64,000 nt of DNA from Bacillota bacterium (GTDB taxonomy: Bacteria > Bacillota > Clostridia > Oscillospirales > Oscillospiraceae): positions 124,001-188,000 of the forward strand of contig JAEWRY010000007.1 of the NCBI GenBank assembly GCA_023459875.1, in the 5' to 3' direction. How positions within the stretch are numbered: the first letter of the stretch is position 1; each line of letters begins with the position of its first letter. The translations under genes and the position numbers were made by a program. Shown here piece after piece: positions 17,443 through 25,527 of the stretch. The notes beneath the pieces were generated by a model, which was given only the letters and a program-made list of their open reading frames with translations, did no database searches and was not told the DNA's origin.

Positions 17443-17973
17443 TTAGTCCAGACTTAAGCCGCAGTCCAGCGCCTTTTCGTTGAGCTCGATAGCCTTCCTT
17501 TTGCCTTCAAATCTCGACGCGATGGCGGAAAGAACGCTTTCACAGCGCAGAATGCCGGTTTTTTTGAGGATCAGGCCAAGGGCAACGGTATTGCTGGCCT
17601 GAACATCGCCCAGCTCAATCCCCATGGAACGGAAGGGGCGGCCAAAATGCTCTCCCCGGGCGCGGGGCTCCTTCCGAACGGCCTCGCTGTCGTAGAACAC
17701 CCTGGTTCCGTCCAGAAATCTGGAGACATACTGGTCATAGGCCACCTGGGCTAGGCAAAGGATGATATCCGGGTTTTCCACGTTGGGGTAGCTGATCATC
17801 CGGTCGCTGATAATGACATCCGATTTTGTGAAGGTCCCTCTGGTTTCCGAACCGTAAGAGGAAGTAAGCGTAGCATTCAGGTTTTCATAGATAGAGGCGG
17901 CCTGACCGATGATTTCGCCGGTTGAAATGAGGCCCTGCCCTCCCACGCCGCTCAGGACAATCTGACTTTTCAT
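17443..17973 (-). CDS. korC: 2-oxoacid:ferredoxin oxidoreductase gamma subunit
   Basis: A 176-residue gamma subunit of the POR/KOR family. It begins MKSQIVLSGVGGQGLISTGE, the family hallmark, and continues with SYGSETRGT. With the beta, alpha and ferredoxin subunits immediately upstream on the same strand (gap 2 bases to korB) it forms a four-subunit oxidoreductase that converts a 2-oxoacid and CoA to acyl-CoA, CO2 and reduced ferredoxin, or runs in reverse. It is the last gene of the gctAB-korDABC operon. Confidence 0.92.
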   Translation of the reverse strand: MKSQIVLSGVGGQGLISTGEIIGQAASIYENLNATLTSSYGSETRGTFTKSDVIISDRMISYPNVENPDIILCLAQVAYDQYVSRFLDGTRVFYDSEAVRKEPRARGEHFGRPFRSMGIELGDVQASNTVALGLILKKTGILRCESVLSAIASRFEGKRKAIELNEKALDCGLSLD

Positions 17974-17975
17974 TC

Positions 17976-18791
17976 TTATCCCCCGATTCTCAGCGCTTCC
18001 ACGATTTTTTGATAGCGGGTGTAATAATCCTCTCGGGGGTAATTGCGCAGCACTCCGGTGACGATCCTGCCCCTCAGCTCTTCTTCGGACAGTTTAGCCG
18101 CCTGATCCGCGGGGAGGCTCGTGTTTTTCATCAGCTCCATCATTTGAGCGGGGGTCCCTTGCCTGTTGAGCCGTCCGAAATGGGTGGGACAGGCAACCAT
18201 GATTTCAATGATTGAAAAGCCTCGAACGCCGATGCCCTGTTTGATAAGACTGCGCATCTGCACGGGATTATAGGGCGTGGCTCTTGCCACGAAGGACGCG
18301 CCTGCGGCGATGGCGAGCCTGCAAATATCGAAGCCCTCCTCCACATGGCCGTAGGGGGAAGTGCTCGTGATGCTGTGATAGGGCGTGGTGCCGGAGTACT
18401 GGCCGCCGGTCTGGCCGTAATTGTAATTGTTGGCGATAATGGCGGTGACATTCACATTCCGGCGGGCGGCGTGGATCAGATGGTTTCCGCCGATGGTGGC
18501 GCCGTCGCCGTCACCCATGGTGGCCAGAACGGTGAGCTCCGGGTTGGCGAGCGCAATGCCGGTTGCGGCGGGAAGGGCGCGGCCGTGGGTCACGTGCATG
18601 CAATTTACGTCCAGATAGTCGTCTACCCTTCCGAAGCAGCCGATTCCGCTCACAAGGGCGATTTCTTGTTTTTCCAGTCCCAGGGATGCGAAGGAATCGG
18701 CGATGGCCTGCAGGATAATTCCGTGGCCGCAGCCCGCGCACCAGGTGTGGGGCAGCTTCTCAAAGAGCATGTAGTCCTTGTATGTAGCCAT
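17976..18791 (-). CDS. korB: 2-oxoacid:ferredoxin oxidoreductase beta subunit (TPP-binding)
   Basis: A 271-residue beta subunit. The cluster cysteines and TPP site are seen in HTWCAGCGHGI, SGIGCFGR, MGDGDGATIGGNH and NNYNYGQTGGQYS. It holds thiamine diphosphate and, with the alpha subunit, decarboxylates the 2-oxoacid. The start codon overlaps the korA stop by one base. The size and the short beta chain match 2-oxoglutarate or branched-chain type enzymes rather than pyruvate:ferredoxin oxidoreductase. Confidence 0.92.
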   Translation of the reverse strand: MATYKDYMLFEKLPHTWCAGCGHGIILQAIADSFASLGLEKQEIALVSGIGCFGRVDDYLDVNCMHVTHGRALPAATGIALANPELTVLATMGDGDGATIGGNHLIHAARRNVNVTAIIANNYNYGQTGGQYSGTTPYHSITSTSPYGHVEEGFDICRLAIAAGASFVARATPYNPVQMRSLIKQGIGVRGFSIIEIMVACPTHFGRLNRQGTPAQMMELMKNTSLPADQAAKLSEEELRGRIVTGVLRNYPREDYYTRYQKIVEALRIGG

Positions 18792-19936
18792 TATTGCCTC
18801 TCCTCCAGCTTCGCAATGATCTCCTCCGGCGTGATGAGAATGCCGTCCACCCGGTTTGCCTGGACTACCCTGCAGCCGTAATCGTTGAACTTTTTGATTT
18901 CTCCCGCGATCTGCCCCAGGTTCAGTTCGGGCACTACCACGGTTTTCACCGTAGACAGCACCGCCCTGATTTCCTTTTCCGCCATGGGCCAGACGGTGAC
19001 GAGCTGCAGCATTCCCGCCTTCACTCCCCTGTCCCGGAGAATATCCACGGCCCCCATGGCGCTTCGGGCGGAGCAGCCGTAAGCGATGAAGACCACCTCC
19101 GCGTCCTCCAGATGATAGCCGCGGGTAATGGTGATGTCGTCCCGGTTGTCTTCGATCTTTCTGGTCAAATAATGGGTTACCCGTGAAATGTTCTGCGGCG
19201 TGGGACGAAACTCCCCCTTTTCGTCATGGGTGGAGCCGGTGGTACGGGATAGAAACTCACTGCCGAAGGCGGGCATGGGAGCGGGCAGAATGCCGTCGTA
19301 ATTATAAGGCCGGAAGTCCTTGTTCTCTATGCCCACGGGCGGCTGCTGACGGTCCACCCTCTCCCCTTCCTCCAACTCCCGGATGGTGACAGTCTCCCGC
19401 AGGTGGCCGATGACCTCGTCGGCCATGATGAGCACGGGAGTGCGATATTTCTCCGCGTAGTTAAAGGCGGTTACGGTCAGGTCAAAGCAGTCCTGAACCG
19501 ACGAAGGGCAGATGGCTATGATGCCGTGGTCGCCGTGGGTGCCCCAGCGGGCCTGCATCATATCACCCTGGGCGGGTTTAGTTGCGGCGCCCGTGGAGGG
19601 CCCGCAGCGCTGAACGTTGATAATCACCGCCGGGGTCTCGGACATAATGCCAAGGCCTAGGTTTTCCTGCATCAGGGTAAAGCCCGGCCCGCTGGTGGCT
19701 GTGTAGACTTTTTTACCCGCGGCGGAAGCCCCCAGAAGGGCAGCCATGGAGCTGAGCTCATCCTCCATCTGGATATACATCCCCCCGTACCGGGGCAGCT
19801 CACGGGCGGAAGCCTCCGCGATTTCGGAGCTTGGGGAGATGGGATAGCCTGCGTAGAATCTGGCGCCTGCGGCAATCGCCCCCTCGACCATGGCCGCGTT
19901 GCCTTCAATAAACCGCTTTTCGCTCTTCCCCGTCAT
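18791..19936 (-). CDS. korA: 2-oxoacid:ferredoxin oxidoreductase alpha subunit
   Basis: A 381-residue alpha subunit with FIEGNAAMVEGAIAAGARFY, GYPISPSSE and ATSGPGFTLMQENLGLG, characteristic of KorA/VorB. The upstream in-frame extension is rejected: ATG 19936 overlaps the stop of the ferredoxin gene in an ATGA arrangement and matches the family start. The substrate is not certain. Linkage to glutaconate CoA-transferase genes makes 2-oxoglutarate the leading candidate; branched-chain 2-oxoacids are the alternative. Confidence 0.92.
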   Translation of the reverse strand: MTGKSEKRFIEGNAAMVEGAIAAGARFYAGYPISPSSEIAEASARELPRYGGMYIQMEDELSSMAALLGASAAGKKVYTATSGPGFTLMQENLGLGIMSETPAVIINVQRCGPSTGAATKPAQGDMMQARWGTHGDHGIIAICPSSVQDCFDLTVTAFNYAEKYRTPVLIMADEVIGHLRETVTIRELEEGERVDRQQPPVGIENKDFRPYNYDGILPAPMPAFGSEFLSRTTGSTHDEKGEFRPTPQNISRVTHYLTRKIEDNRDDITITRGYHLEDAEVVFIAYGCSARSAMGAVDILRDRGVKAGMLQLVTVWPMAEKEIRAVLSTVKTVVVPELNLGQIAGEIKKFNDYGCRVVQANRVDGILITPEEIIAKLEERQ

Positions 19937-20133
19937 TGCACCGCCTCCACTTCTATGGCAAAGTCGGGGCATCGCATCTGACACAGAGAGCATCCTGTGC
20001 ACGCGCCGAGATTGCGAACCTCCGGCGCCCGGCCCGGCTCCTGCGCCAGTACCTGCTTCGGGCAAAGACTCACGCAAATACCGCACTGTTTACAGAGCTT
20101 TTCGTTCACTGATATGGTAATCTGTCTGGTCAT
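19933..20133 (-). CDS. korD: 2x[4Fe-4S] ferredoxin-like subunit of the 2-oxoacid oxidoreductase
   Basis: A 66-residue polyferredoxin with two clusters, CKQCGICVSLCP and CTGCSLCQMRCP. Kor/Vor complexes have this small delta subunit, which passes electrons between the TPP subunit and free ferredoxin. It overlaps korA by four bases and is 34 bases after gctB. Confidence 0.92.
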   Translation of the reverse strand: MTRQITISVNEKLCKQCGICVSLCPKQVLAQEPGRAPEVRNLGACTGCSLCQMRCPDFAIEVEAVQ

Positions 20134-20167
20134 CCTGCGCTATTCCTCCTTAATCACACGGTTCCCC

Positions 20168-20965
20168 TCAATCGGGTTCCAAAAAAATGCCCTCGGGATC
20201 GATGTCCTCATGGAGAATCCGAACGGTTTTTTTATCCGGAGCCTCCAGTATCACCGCCCGGGAGACGTCCAGTTCAAAGCCGGTGTGCTCCTGAACCTCC
20301 CGGGGCGTAGTGAAGGGATAGTAGCCGTGGAGATACATCTTCTTTGTCCCCTCGTCGAATTTCATAACACCTAAATCGGAGATAACCATCATGGGGCCCC
20401 GGTTGCCGGGAAGTCCCCGCCGTTCCCGCCCGCCGGGTCCGTCCAGCCAGCCTGGGCTGGTGATGTAGCCCACATCCCTGGTAAACCGGCGTTTTTCGTG
20501 CTGCATGATGATAACGGTGTCGCAGTAGACGGCGATTCCGTTGGCTCCGCCGCTCCCCGGAAGGCGGAGCTTGGGATGGAAATAGTCGCCGATACAGGTA
20601 GAGCCCACATTACCGTACTGGTCCACCGCCGCGCCGCCGATGAAGCTGATGAGACGCTCGCTGTTCCTGAGCCATTCGTTCACCTGAAAGCCGAAATACC
20701 GGTAGGGCGGACAGGGCACGGCGCAATGGGCCATGAAGCGCAGGTCGCTGACGCTTCTGGGTATCTCGAAAGGATAACAGTCCATGAGGCCGCTTTCCAC
20801 AATTAAATTGCAGCTTGGCTCAAAGTATTTCTTGGCCAGAGAGACTCCCACCAGGGGAAGTCCCGTGCCCACGATGATCACCTGATCCTTCCCAATGAGC
20901 CTTGCTATGGTATAGGCCTGAATATCGGCCCTTGAGTAATCTCTGCCGCTTTCCATCGCGCTCAT
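20168..20965 (-). CDS. gctB: Glutaconate CoA-transferase-type subunit B
   Basis: A 265-residue CoA-transferase family I B subunit. IVGTGLPLVGVSLAKKYFEP and LIVESGLMD are visible; the Glu in VESG is the likely catalytic residue that forms the CoA thioester in this family. FIGGAAVDQYGNV follows. With subunit A it would move CoA from acetyl-CoA or glutaconyl-CoA onto (R)-2-hydroxyglutarate. It overlaps gctA in an ATGA junction. Substrate assignment rests on the divergent 2-hydroxyglutaryl-CoA dehydratase and glutaconyl-CoA decarboxylase genes. Confidence 0.85.
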   Translation of the reverse strand: MSAMESGRDYSRADIQAYTIARLIGKDQVIIVGTGLPLVGVSLAKKYFEPSCNLIVESGLMDCYPFEIPRSVSDLRFMAHCAVPCPPYRYFGFQVNEWLRNSERLISFIGGAAVDQYGNVGSTCIGDYFHPKLRLPGSGGANGIAVYCDTVIIMQHEKRRFTRDVGYITSPGWLDGPGGRERRGLPGNRGPMMVISDLGVMKFDEGTKKMYLHGYYPFTTPREVQEHTGFELDVSRAVILEAPDKKTVRILHEDIDPEGIFLEPD

Positions 20966-21936
20966 TCCCCCGCTTCTCTTCCCAGCTTCGTCATGTCAAG
21001 CGAGTACCCTATGCCGGGCACCGTTTTGAGGGCCAGCACCCGAGAGGTACCCAGCTTATCCAGATAGGCGCCGTGGTCCTTTAACTCGTAAACCCACTCC
21101 CGGAGGAATTCTTCGAAGCTCCGGGCCGTTTCTCCCGCGGCGTCGTAGGCAAACAGGAATTTCTTGTCGTAGTCGTAATACCCGGAGCACTGGGTGGGAT
21201 GAGCGCCGTAGGGAAGGTGCACCACCGCGTCCACCACGAAGCCCGGAATGTTGTTGAGGTTCGGTTCCTTCCGGATCTCTTCATTGCTGACCAGCTCTTC
21301 GCAGGTTACAATGACGTTTTTTGCGGCGAAAGCCAGATCGATGTCCTGATAGGGATCGCCGAATATCCGGCAGGTGCCGTCGAAAGAGGCCACTTGCACG
21401 TGGATCAGCGCCGTGTCCAAACTGGGTACCGGCAACAGAAGCAGCTTTTCACCTGGTTTGAACGGATTGTCCGCGATGATGTATTTCTCATTGGGCAGCT
21501 TATCGATCTTCCGGCGCTGCTCCCTGCTGATGCCCCAGACATCTTCCAGCCCGGAGCCCAGCATCCGGCGCGACGGGTAATAGGGCATTCCCAGCGCGGC
21601 GGCATGGAACATAAGCATAGCCGCGTCCTGGGAATAGTCCTCAAAGAGAAGCGTCCCCTCTTCGACGGCGGCCCGGAACCTGCGGCTTATATTTGAAAAC
21701 CGGGGGTTTGCGGTATAACAGTTTATGTAGGCCTTCACCCGGCCCGCCCCGATGAGCATATCCCAGTCGCTTCCGGCGGGGCCTCCCTCGCCGATAAAAT
21801 CGGTCTGGCCCTGGCGGATGATTTCCGAAACGGCCGCGATAGGCTTGCGGCTGGTGGTGAATCCGCCGGTGGCAAGATGATCTCCCGTATGGACAAATTT
21901 CGCGACGGCTTCCGAAAGCGTATAGACCTTGTTCAA
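20962..21936 (-). CDS. gctA: Glutaconate CoA-transferase-type subunit A
   Basis: A 324-residue CoA-transferase A subunit with ATGGFTTSRKPIAAVSEI near the N terminus and a long C-terminal region that distinguishes GctA-type from short acetate CoA-transferase A chains. First gene of the gctAB-korDABC operon. The start is TTG 21936, with GGGGGA 6 bases upstream; no ATG near it fits. In the hydroxyglutarate pathway GctAB activates (R)-2-hydroxyglutarate to its CoA ester before dehydration. Confidence 0.85.
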   Translation of the reverse strand: MNKVYTLSEAVAKFVHTGDHLATGGFTTSRKPIAAVSEIIRQGQTDFIGEGGPAGSDWDMLIGAGRVKAYINCYTANPRFSNISRRFRAAVEEGTLLFEDYSQDAAMLMFHAAALGMPYYPSRRMLGSGLEDVWGISREQRRKIDKLPNEKYIIADNPFKPGEKLLLLPVPSLDTALIHVQVASFDGTCRIFGDPYQDIDLAFAAKNVIVTCEELVSNEEIRKEPNLNNIPGFVVDAVVHLPYGAHPTQCSGYYDYDKKFLFAYDAAGETARSFEEFLREWVYELKDHGAYLDKLGTSRVLALKTVPGIGYSLDMTKLGREAGE

Positions 21937-21984
21937 TTGAATTCCCCCATGAAACCGTCGTTATCCGGCGGCCTTTCTGTCTTC

Positions 21985-22013
21985 AGTTTAAATAGCCTGT
22001 TTTTTACAGTCAA
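21985..22013 (-). promoter_or_regulatory. Promoter for gctAB-korDABC
   Basis: On the minus strand TTGACT (22013-22008) and TAAACT (21990-21985) are 17 bases apart, 48 bases upstream of gctA. The 371-base divergent interval 21937-22307 also holds a terminator-like hairpin and a plus-strand promoter; no gene is seen in it. Confidence 0.55.
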
Positions 22014-22057
22014 TGAACGGCCCGCGAGATTGCTCAATATGCAAAGATAATGGGTAG

Positions 22058-22090
22058 AAAAATAAAGAGCACGGAAATCCCGCGCTCTTT
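22058..22090 (-). terminator. Terminator-like hairpin upstream of the gctA promoter
   Basis: Read on the minus strand, AAAGAGC and GCTCTTT flank an inner GC-rich segment, and the stem is followed by TATTTTT. The T-run faces gctA but the predicted gctA promoter is downstream of it, so it would end a transcript starting inside the divergent region. Confidence 0.45.
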
Positions 22091-22164
22091 CATGCTGCCA
22101 AAGGAGAGGCTTTGTCAAATCGGCTTATCTTGTTTGCGTTTTGACTCATGAGTATTCCGGCATG

Positions 22165-22193
22165 TTGCCCGGGTTTCGGGGTTATGCTATAAG
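22165..22193 (+). promoter_or_regulatory. Putative promoter for hgdC-hgdAB-gcd operon
   Basis: TTGCCC and TATAAG are separated by 17 bases, 115 bases before the hgdC start. The long leader could hold further control signals, but none was recognised. Confidence 0.4.
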
Positions 22194-22307
22194 TAAAATA
22201 CGGCAGGGCCCGGAATATTGAGCTGAATTTACGGGAAAAGCCAAAAAACGCGTTTTACGAACGCGGTCGGAAAGCAAAACAAACGAAAGCCGGAGCGGAG
22301 GGATGAC

Positions 22308-23120
22308 GTGGACTGTGTTTATACCATGGGCATCGACGTGGGTTCCGCGTCGTCCAAATGTGTCATTATGAAAAACGGGAAGGAGATTGTCGCTAAATCC
22401 CTGGTACCCGCGGGGACCGGTACCTCGGGACCGGAACGGGCCATCCGCGAGGTACTGGAGGGCGCGCTCCTCAAGCCGGAGCAACTGCGTTACATCCTCT
22501 CCACCGGCTACGGACGCGGCACCATCGCCATCTCAGATTTCCAGATGAGCGAGCTGAGCTGTCACGCGAAGGGGGCGGGTTATCTGTTTCCCGCCGTGCG
22601 AACGGTAATCGATATCGGAGGCCAGGATGCCAAGGCACTGCGGGTCGGCCCCGGCGGAATGCTGGAAAGCTTCGTGATGAACGATAAGTGCGCGGCGGGC
22701 ACCGGACGCTTTCTGGAGGTGATGGCCCGGATCCTTGAGCTGGAAACAGGCGATTTGGAAGGCGTGGGCGTGAGGTCAACAAAGCGGGTGGATATCAGCT
22801 CCACCTGTACGGTGTTCGCAGAATCCGAGGTGATTTCCCAGCTGGCCCAGGGAAGGGACCGCTGCGATATCGTCGCGGGCATCCACCGGTCGGTGGCTGG
22901 CCGGATCTCAGGTCTTGTTAAACGGCTCGGCGTTCTTCCTGACGTGGTACTCACCGGCGGCGTCGCCAGGAACGGCGGCGTTCGCGAGGCTCTGGAGCAC
23001 GAGCTTGGAACTCAAATTTATACTTCTCCCCTGTCCCAGTACGCCGGTGCCATCGGCGCCGCGCTGTTCTCCCACCTGAGGGCAGAGGCCGGCGCAGCAT
23101 CAGAACGGGGAAATCGGTGA
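22308..23120 (+). CDS. hgdC: 2-hydroxyacyl-CoA dehydratase activator (HgdC-type ATPase)
   Basis: A 270-residue ASKHA-fold ATPase of the BadF/HgdC family. It shows MGIDVGSASSKCVIM, DIGGQDAKA, and the two cysteines that bridge a [4Fe-4S] cluster between two identical chains (NDKCAAGTGRFLE and SSTCTVFAESEV). It drives ATP-dependent single-electron transfer to the dehydratase, making the archerase reaction possible. GTG 22308 is preceded by a GGAGGG-like site. First gene of a seven-gene operon reaching gcdB. Confidence 0.92.
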   Translation: MDCVYTMGIDVGSASSKCVIMKNGKEIVAKSLVPAGTGTSGPERAIREVLEGALLKPEQLRYILSTGYGRGTIAISDFQMSELSCHAKGAGYLFPAVRTVIDIGGQDAKALRVGPGGMLESFVMNDKCAAGTGRFLEVMARILELETGDLEGVGVRSTKRVDISSTCTVFAESEVISQLAQGRDRCDIVAGIHRSVAGRISGLVKRLGVLPDVVLTGGVARNGGVREALEHELGTQIYTSPLSQYAGAIGAALFSHLRAEAGAASERGNR

Positions 23121-23140
23121 TAGCAAAGGAGTGTTTTACG

Positions 23141-24379
23141 GTGTCTGAAACCAACGGGGAAGAAAAAATGAAACCCGCGCGGGATGTTCTCCGCTCCGTC
23201 GTCGATATGGTCTATCAGAACGCGTGGGACGCGAAGAACCGGGGAGAACCGGTAGGCTGGTCGTCCTCCAAATTCCCGGCCGAGCTGTGCGAGACGCTGG
23301 GGCTTGCCGTCTGCTACCCGGAAAACCAGGCGGCCGCCATTTCCGCCAAGCACGGCGGACAGCGCATGTGCGAAGCGGCGGAAGCCCTGGGTTACGCAAA
23401 CGACATCTGCGGCTACGCCCGCATCAGCCTGGCCTACGCTTCCGGAGCGGAATGTGAGGAAAAGCCCATGCCGCAGCCGGATTTTCTGCTGTGCTGCAAC
23501 AACATCTGCAACTGCATGACCAAGTGGTATGAAAACGTCGCCCGGATGCGAAACATCCCCCTCGTGATGATCGATATTCCCTACAACAACGAAGAGACGG
23601 TCAGCGACGCCCGAGTGGCATACATACGCGGCCAATTCGACCACGCCATCGGGCAGCTGGAGCAGATATCCGGGCGAAAATGGGACGAAAAGCGCTTTAA
23701 GGAGGTTTGCCGGAACGCCAACCGAACGGCGCTGGCATGGCTCAAAGCGTGCTCCTATTGCCAGTACCGCCCTTCCCCCCTGAGCGGGTTCGATCTGTTC
23801 AACCATATGGCGGACGTGGTCACCGCCCGCTGCAAGCCCGAGTCCGCCGAGGCGTTCGAGCTGCTCGCCGCTGAATATGAGCAGTCGGTTAAAAACGGCA
23901 CCTCCACCTGGCGTTATGAAGAACGTTACCGCATCATGTTCGAGGGCATTCCCTGCTGGCCCAATCTTCAAAACCTCTTCAAGCCCCTCAAGAATCATGG
24001 CATCAACACCACGGCTGTGGTTTACGCGCCCGCCTTCGGTTTTGTCTACCGCGACATGGACGAGATGGCGAGGGCATACTGCAAGGCACCCAACTCCGTC
24101 TGCATTGAAACCGGCGTTGCGTGGCGGGAAGGCATCTGCCGGGAAAACAAGGTGGACGGGGTTTTGGTGCACTACAACCGCAGCTGCAAGCCGTGGAGCG
24201 GATATATGCCCGAAATGGAACGCCGCTTCCGAAGGGACCTGGGCATTCCGGTGGCGGGCTTCGACGGCGATCAGGCGGACCCGAGGAATTTTTCCGCCGC
24301 GCAGTATGAGACCCGGGTGGAGGGCCTGTTTGAGCTGATGGAAGGAAACGCCGTGCAAAACGGGGGTGTTCGGATATGA
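23141..24379 (+). CDS. hgdA: 2-hydroxyglutaryl-CoA dehydratase-type subunit A
   Basis: A 412-residue dehydratase alpha subunit (HgdA/FldB-like). Potential [4Fe-4S] ligands lie in LLCCNNICNCMTKW, CSYCQYRPS and NRSCKPWSGYMP. It dehydrates (R)-2-hydroxyglutaryl-CoA to glutaconyl-CoA through a ketyl radical once the activator delivers an electron. GTG 23141 is preferred over GTG 23117 because AAAGGAG ends 8 bases before it. It overlaps hgdB by four bases. Dehydratases for lactyl-, phenyllactyl- or hydroxyisocaproyl-CoA look similar; the downstream glutaconyl-CoA decarboxylase genes favour hydroxyglutarate. Confidence 0.9.
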   Translation: MSETNGEEKMKPARDVLRSVVDMVYQNAWDAKNRGEPVGWSSSKFPAELCETLGLAVCYPENQAAAISAKHGGQRMCEAAEALGYANDICGYARISLAYASGAECEEKPMPQPDFLLCCNNICNCMTKWYENVARMRNIPLVMIDIPYNNEETVSDARVAYIRGQFDHAIGQLEQISGRKWDEKRFKEVCRNANRTALAWLKACSYCQYRPSPLSGFDLFNHMADVVTARCKPESAEAFELLAAEYEQSVKNGTSTWRYEERYRIMFEGIPCWPNLQNLFKPLKNHGINTTAVVYAPAFGFVYRDMDEMARAYCKAPNSVCIETGVAWREGICRENKVDGVLVHYNRSCKPWSGYMPEMERRFRRDLGIPVAGFDGDQADPRNFSAAQYETRVEGLFELMEGNAVQNGGVRI

Positions 24380-25527
24380 GTGGAATGGAGGAACTGCTGG
24401 ACCGGTTTCAGGCAATTTCAGAATCCCCGAGAGCTCAGCTTAACCGTTATCTGGCCGGCGGCAAAAAGGCAATGGGCTGCTTTCCGTATTACGTTCCGGA
24501 AGAGCTTGTCTCGGCCGCCGGCATGATCCCCTTCGGCATCTGGGGCGCGGCAGGCACCGTCAGGGCGGCTAAGGAGTACTTTGCACCCTTCTACTGTACC
24601 ATCGCGCAGATGGGGCTTGAGCTTTCTCTCGCCGGGGCGCTGAAAGGCCTCTCCGGCGTCATCATCCCTTCTCTGTGTGACACGCTGCGTCCCCTCACCC
24701 AGAATTTCAGGGCAGCGAATCCTGATATGCCCCTTCTGTTTCTGGCACATCCCCAAAACCGGCGTCTGAAGTGCGGCATCGAGTATACCAAGAGCGAGTA
24801 CAGGGGCCTCAAAGCGCGGCTGGAGGAAATCTCCGGTACGGCGGTGACGGATGAAAGGCTGCTCTCGGCCATTCAAATTCATAACGAAAACCGGGCATCG
24901 AAGCGCGAATTTATTGCGCTCGCGGGCGCGCATCCGGATATCATCTCCGCAAAGGCGCGCTGCGCGGTTTTAAAAAGCTCTTTCTATATGGCAAAGCAGG
25001 AGCATACGACGCTGCTTTGGGAACTGAACGCGGAGCTCCGCAAACTCCCCGCCTGCCGTTGGACGGGGACAAAAATCGTCGTTTCTGGCATCATCAACGA
25101 CAATCCGAATCTTCTCGCTCTTTTTGACCGGTACAATATGGCCATCGCCGTGGACGACTTGGCCCATGAATCCCGCGGCATCCGGGTGGACGCGAAGGAA
25201 ACGGGCGACCCGATGGAAGCGCTTGCCCTGCAGTTTTCCGCGCAGGACTACGATACCATCCTCTACGATCCGGAAATCAACAAGCGCCCCGGTTACGTGG
25301 TGAACCTGGTGAAAGCCAGCGGCGCGCAGGGCGTCGTCATTCTCATGATGCAGTTCTGCGACCCCGAGGAAATGGAGTATCCTTCTCTCAAAAAAGGGCT
25401 GGACGAGGCCGGAATCCCATCCGTCGTCATAGGCGTTGACCAGCAGATGAAGGATTTCGGCCAGGCGGAAACCGCGCTTCAGGCTTTTTCCGATATGCTG
25501 TCGATGAGAAAGGAAGGAACTCTATGA
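24376..25527 (+). CDS. hgdB: 2-hydroxyglutaryl-CoA dehydratase-type subunit B
   Basis: A 383-residue beta subunit of the same family (MGCFPYYVPEELVSAAGMIP, SLCDTLRPLTQNF, VVSGIINDNPNLL, ILMMQFCDPEEMEYP). The family fold has three Rossmann-like domains with three conserved cysteines binding a second [4Fe-4S] cluster. It forms a heterodimer with HgdA. ATGA-type overlaps link it to hgdA upstream and gcdA downstream. Confidence 0.9.
   Translation: MSGMEELLDRFQAISESPRAQLNRYLAGGKKAMGCFPYYVPEELVSAAGMIPFGIWGAAGTVRAAKEYFAPFYCTIAQMGLELSLAGALKGLSGVIIPSLCDTLRPLTQNFRAANPDMPLLFLAHPQNRRLKCGIEYTKSEYRGLKARLEEISGTAVTDERLLSAIQIHNENRASKREFIALAGAHPDIISAKARCAVLKSSFYMAKQEHTTLLWELNAELRKLPACRWTGTKIVVSGIINDNPNLLALFDRYNMAIAVDDLAHESRGIRVDAKETGDPMEALALQFSAQDYDTILYDPEINKRPGYVVNLVKASGAQGVVILMMQFCDPEEMEYPSLKKGLDEAGIPSVVIGVDQQMKDFGQAETALQAFSDMLSMRKEGTL

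Noticed and set aside
23018..24415. Long minus-strand frame (465 codons) opposite hgdA
   Set aside because: It lies antisense to a clear dehydratase gene, shows no family motif, and is of the kind produced by GC-rich third positions.
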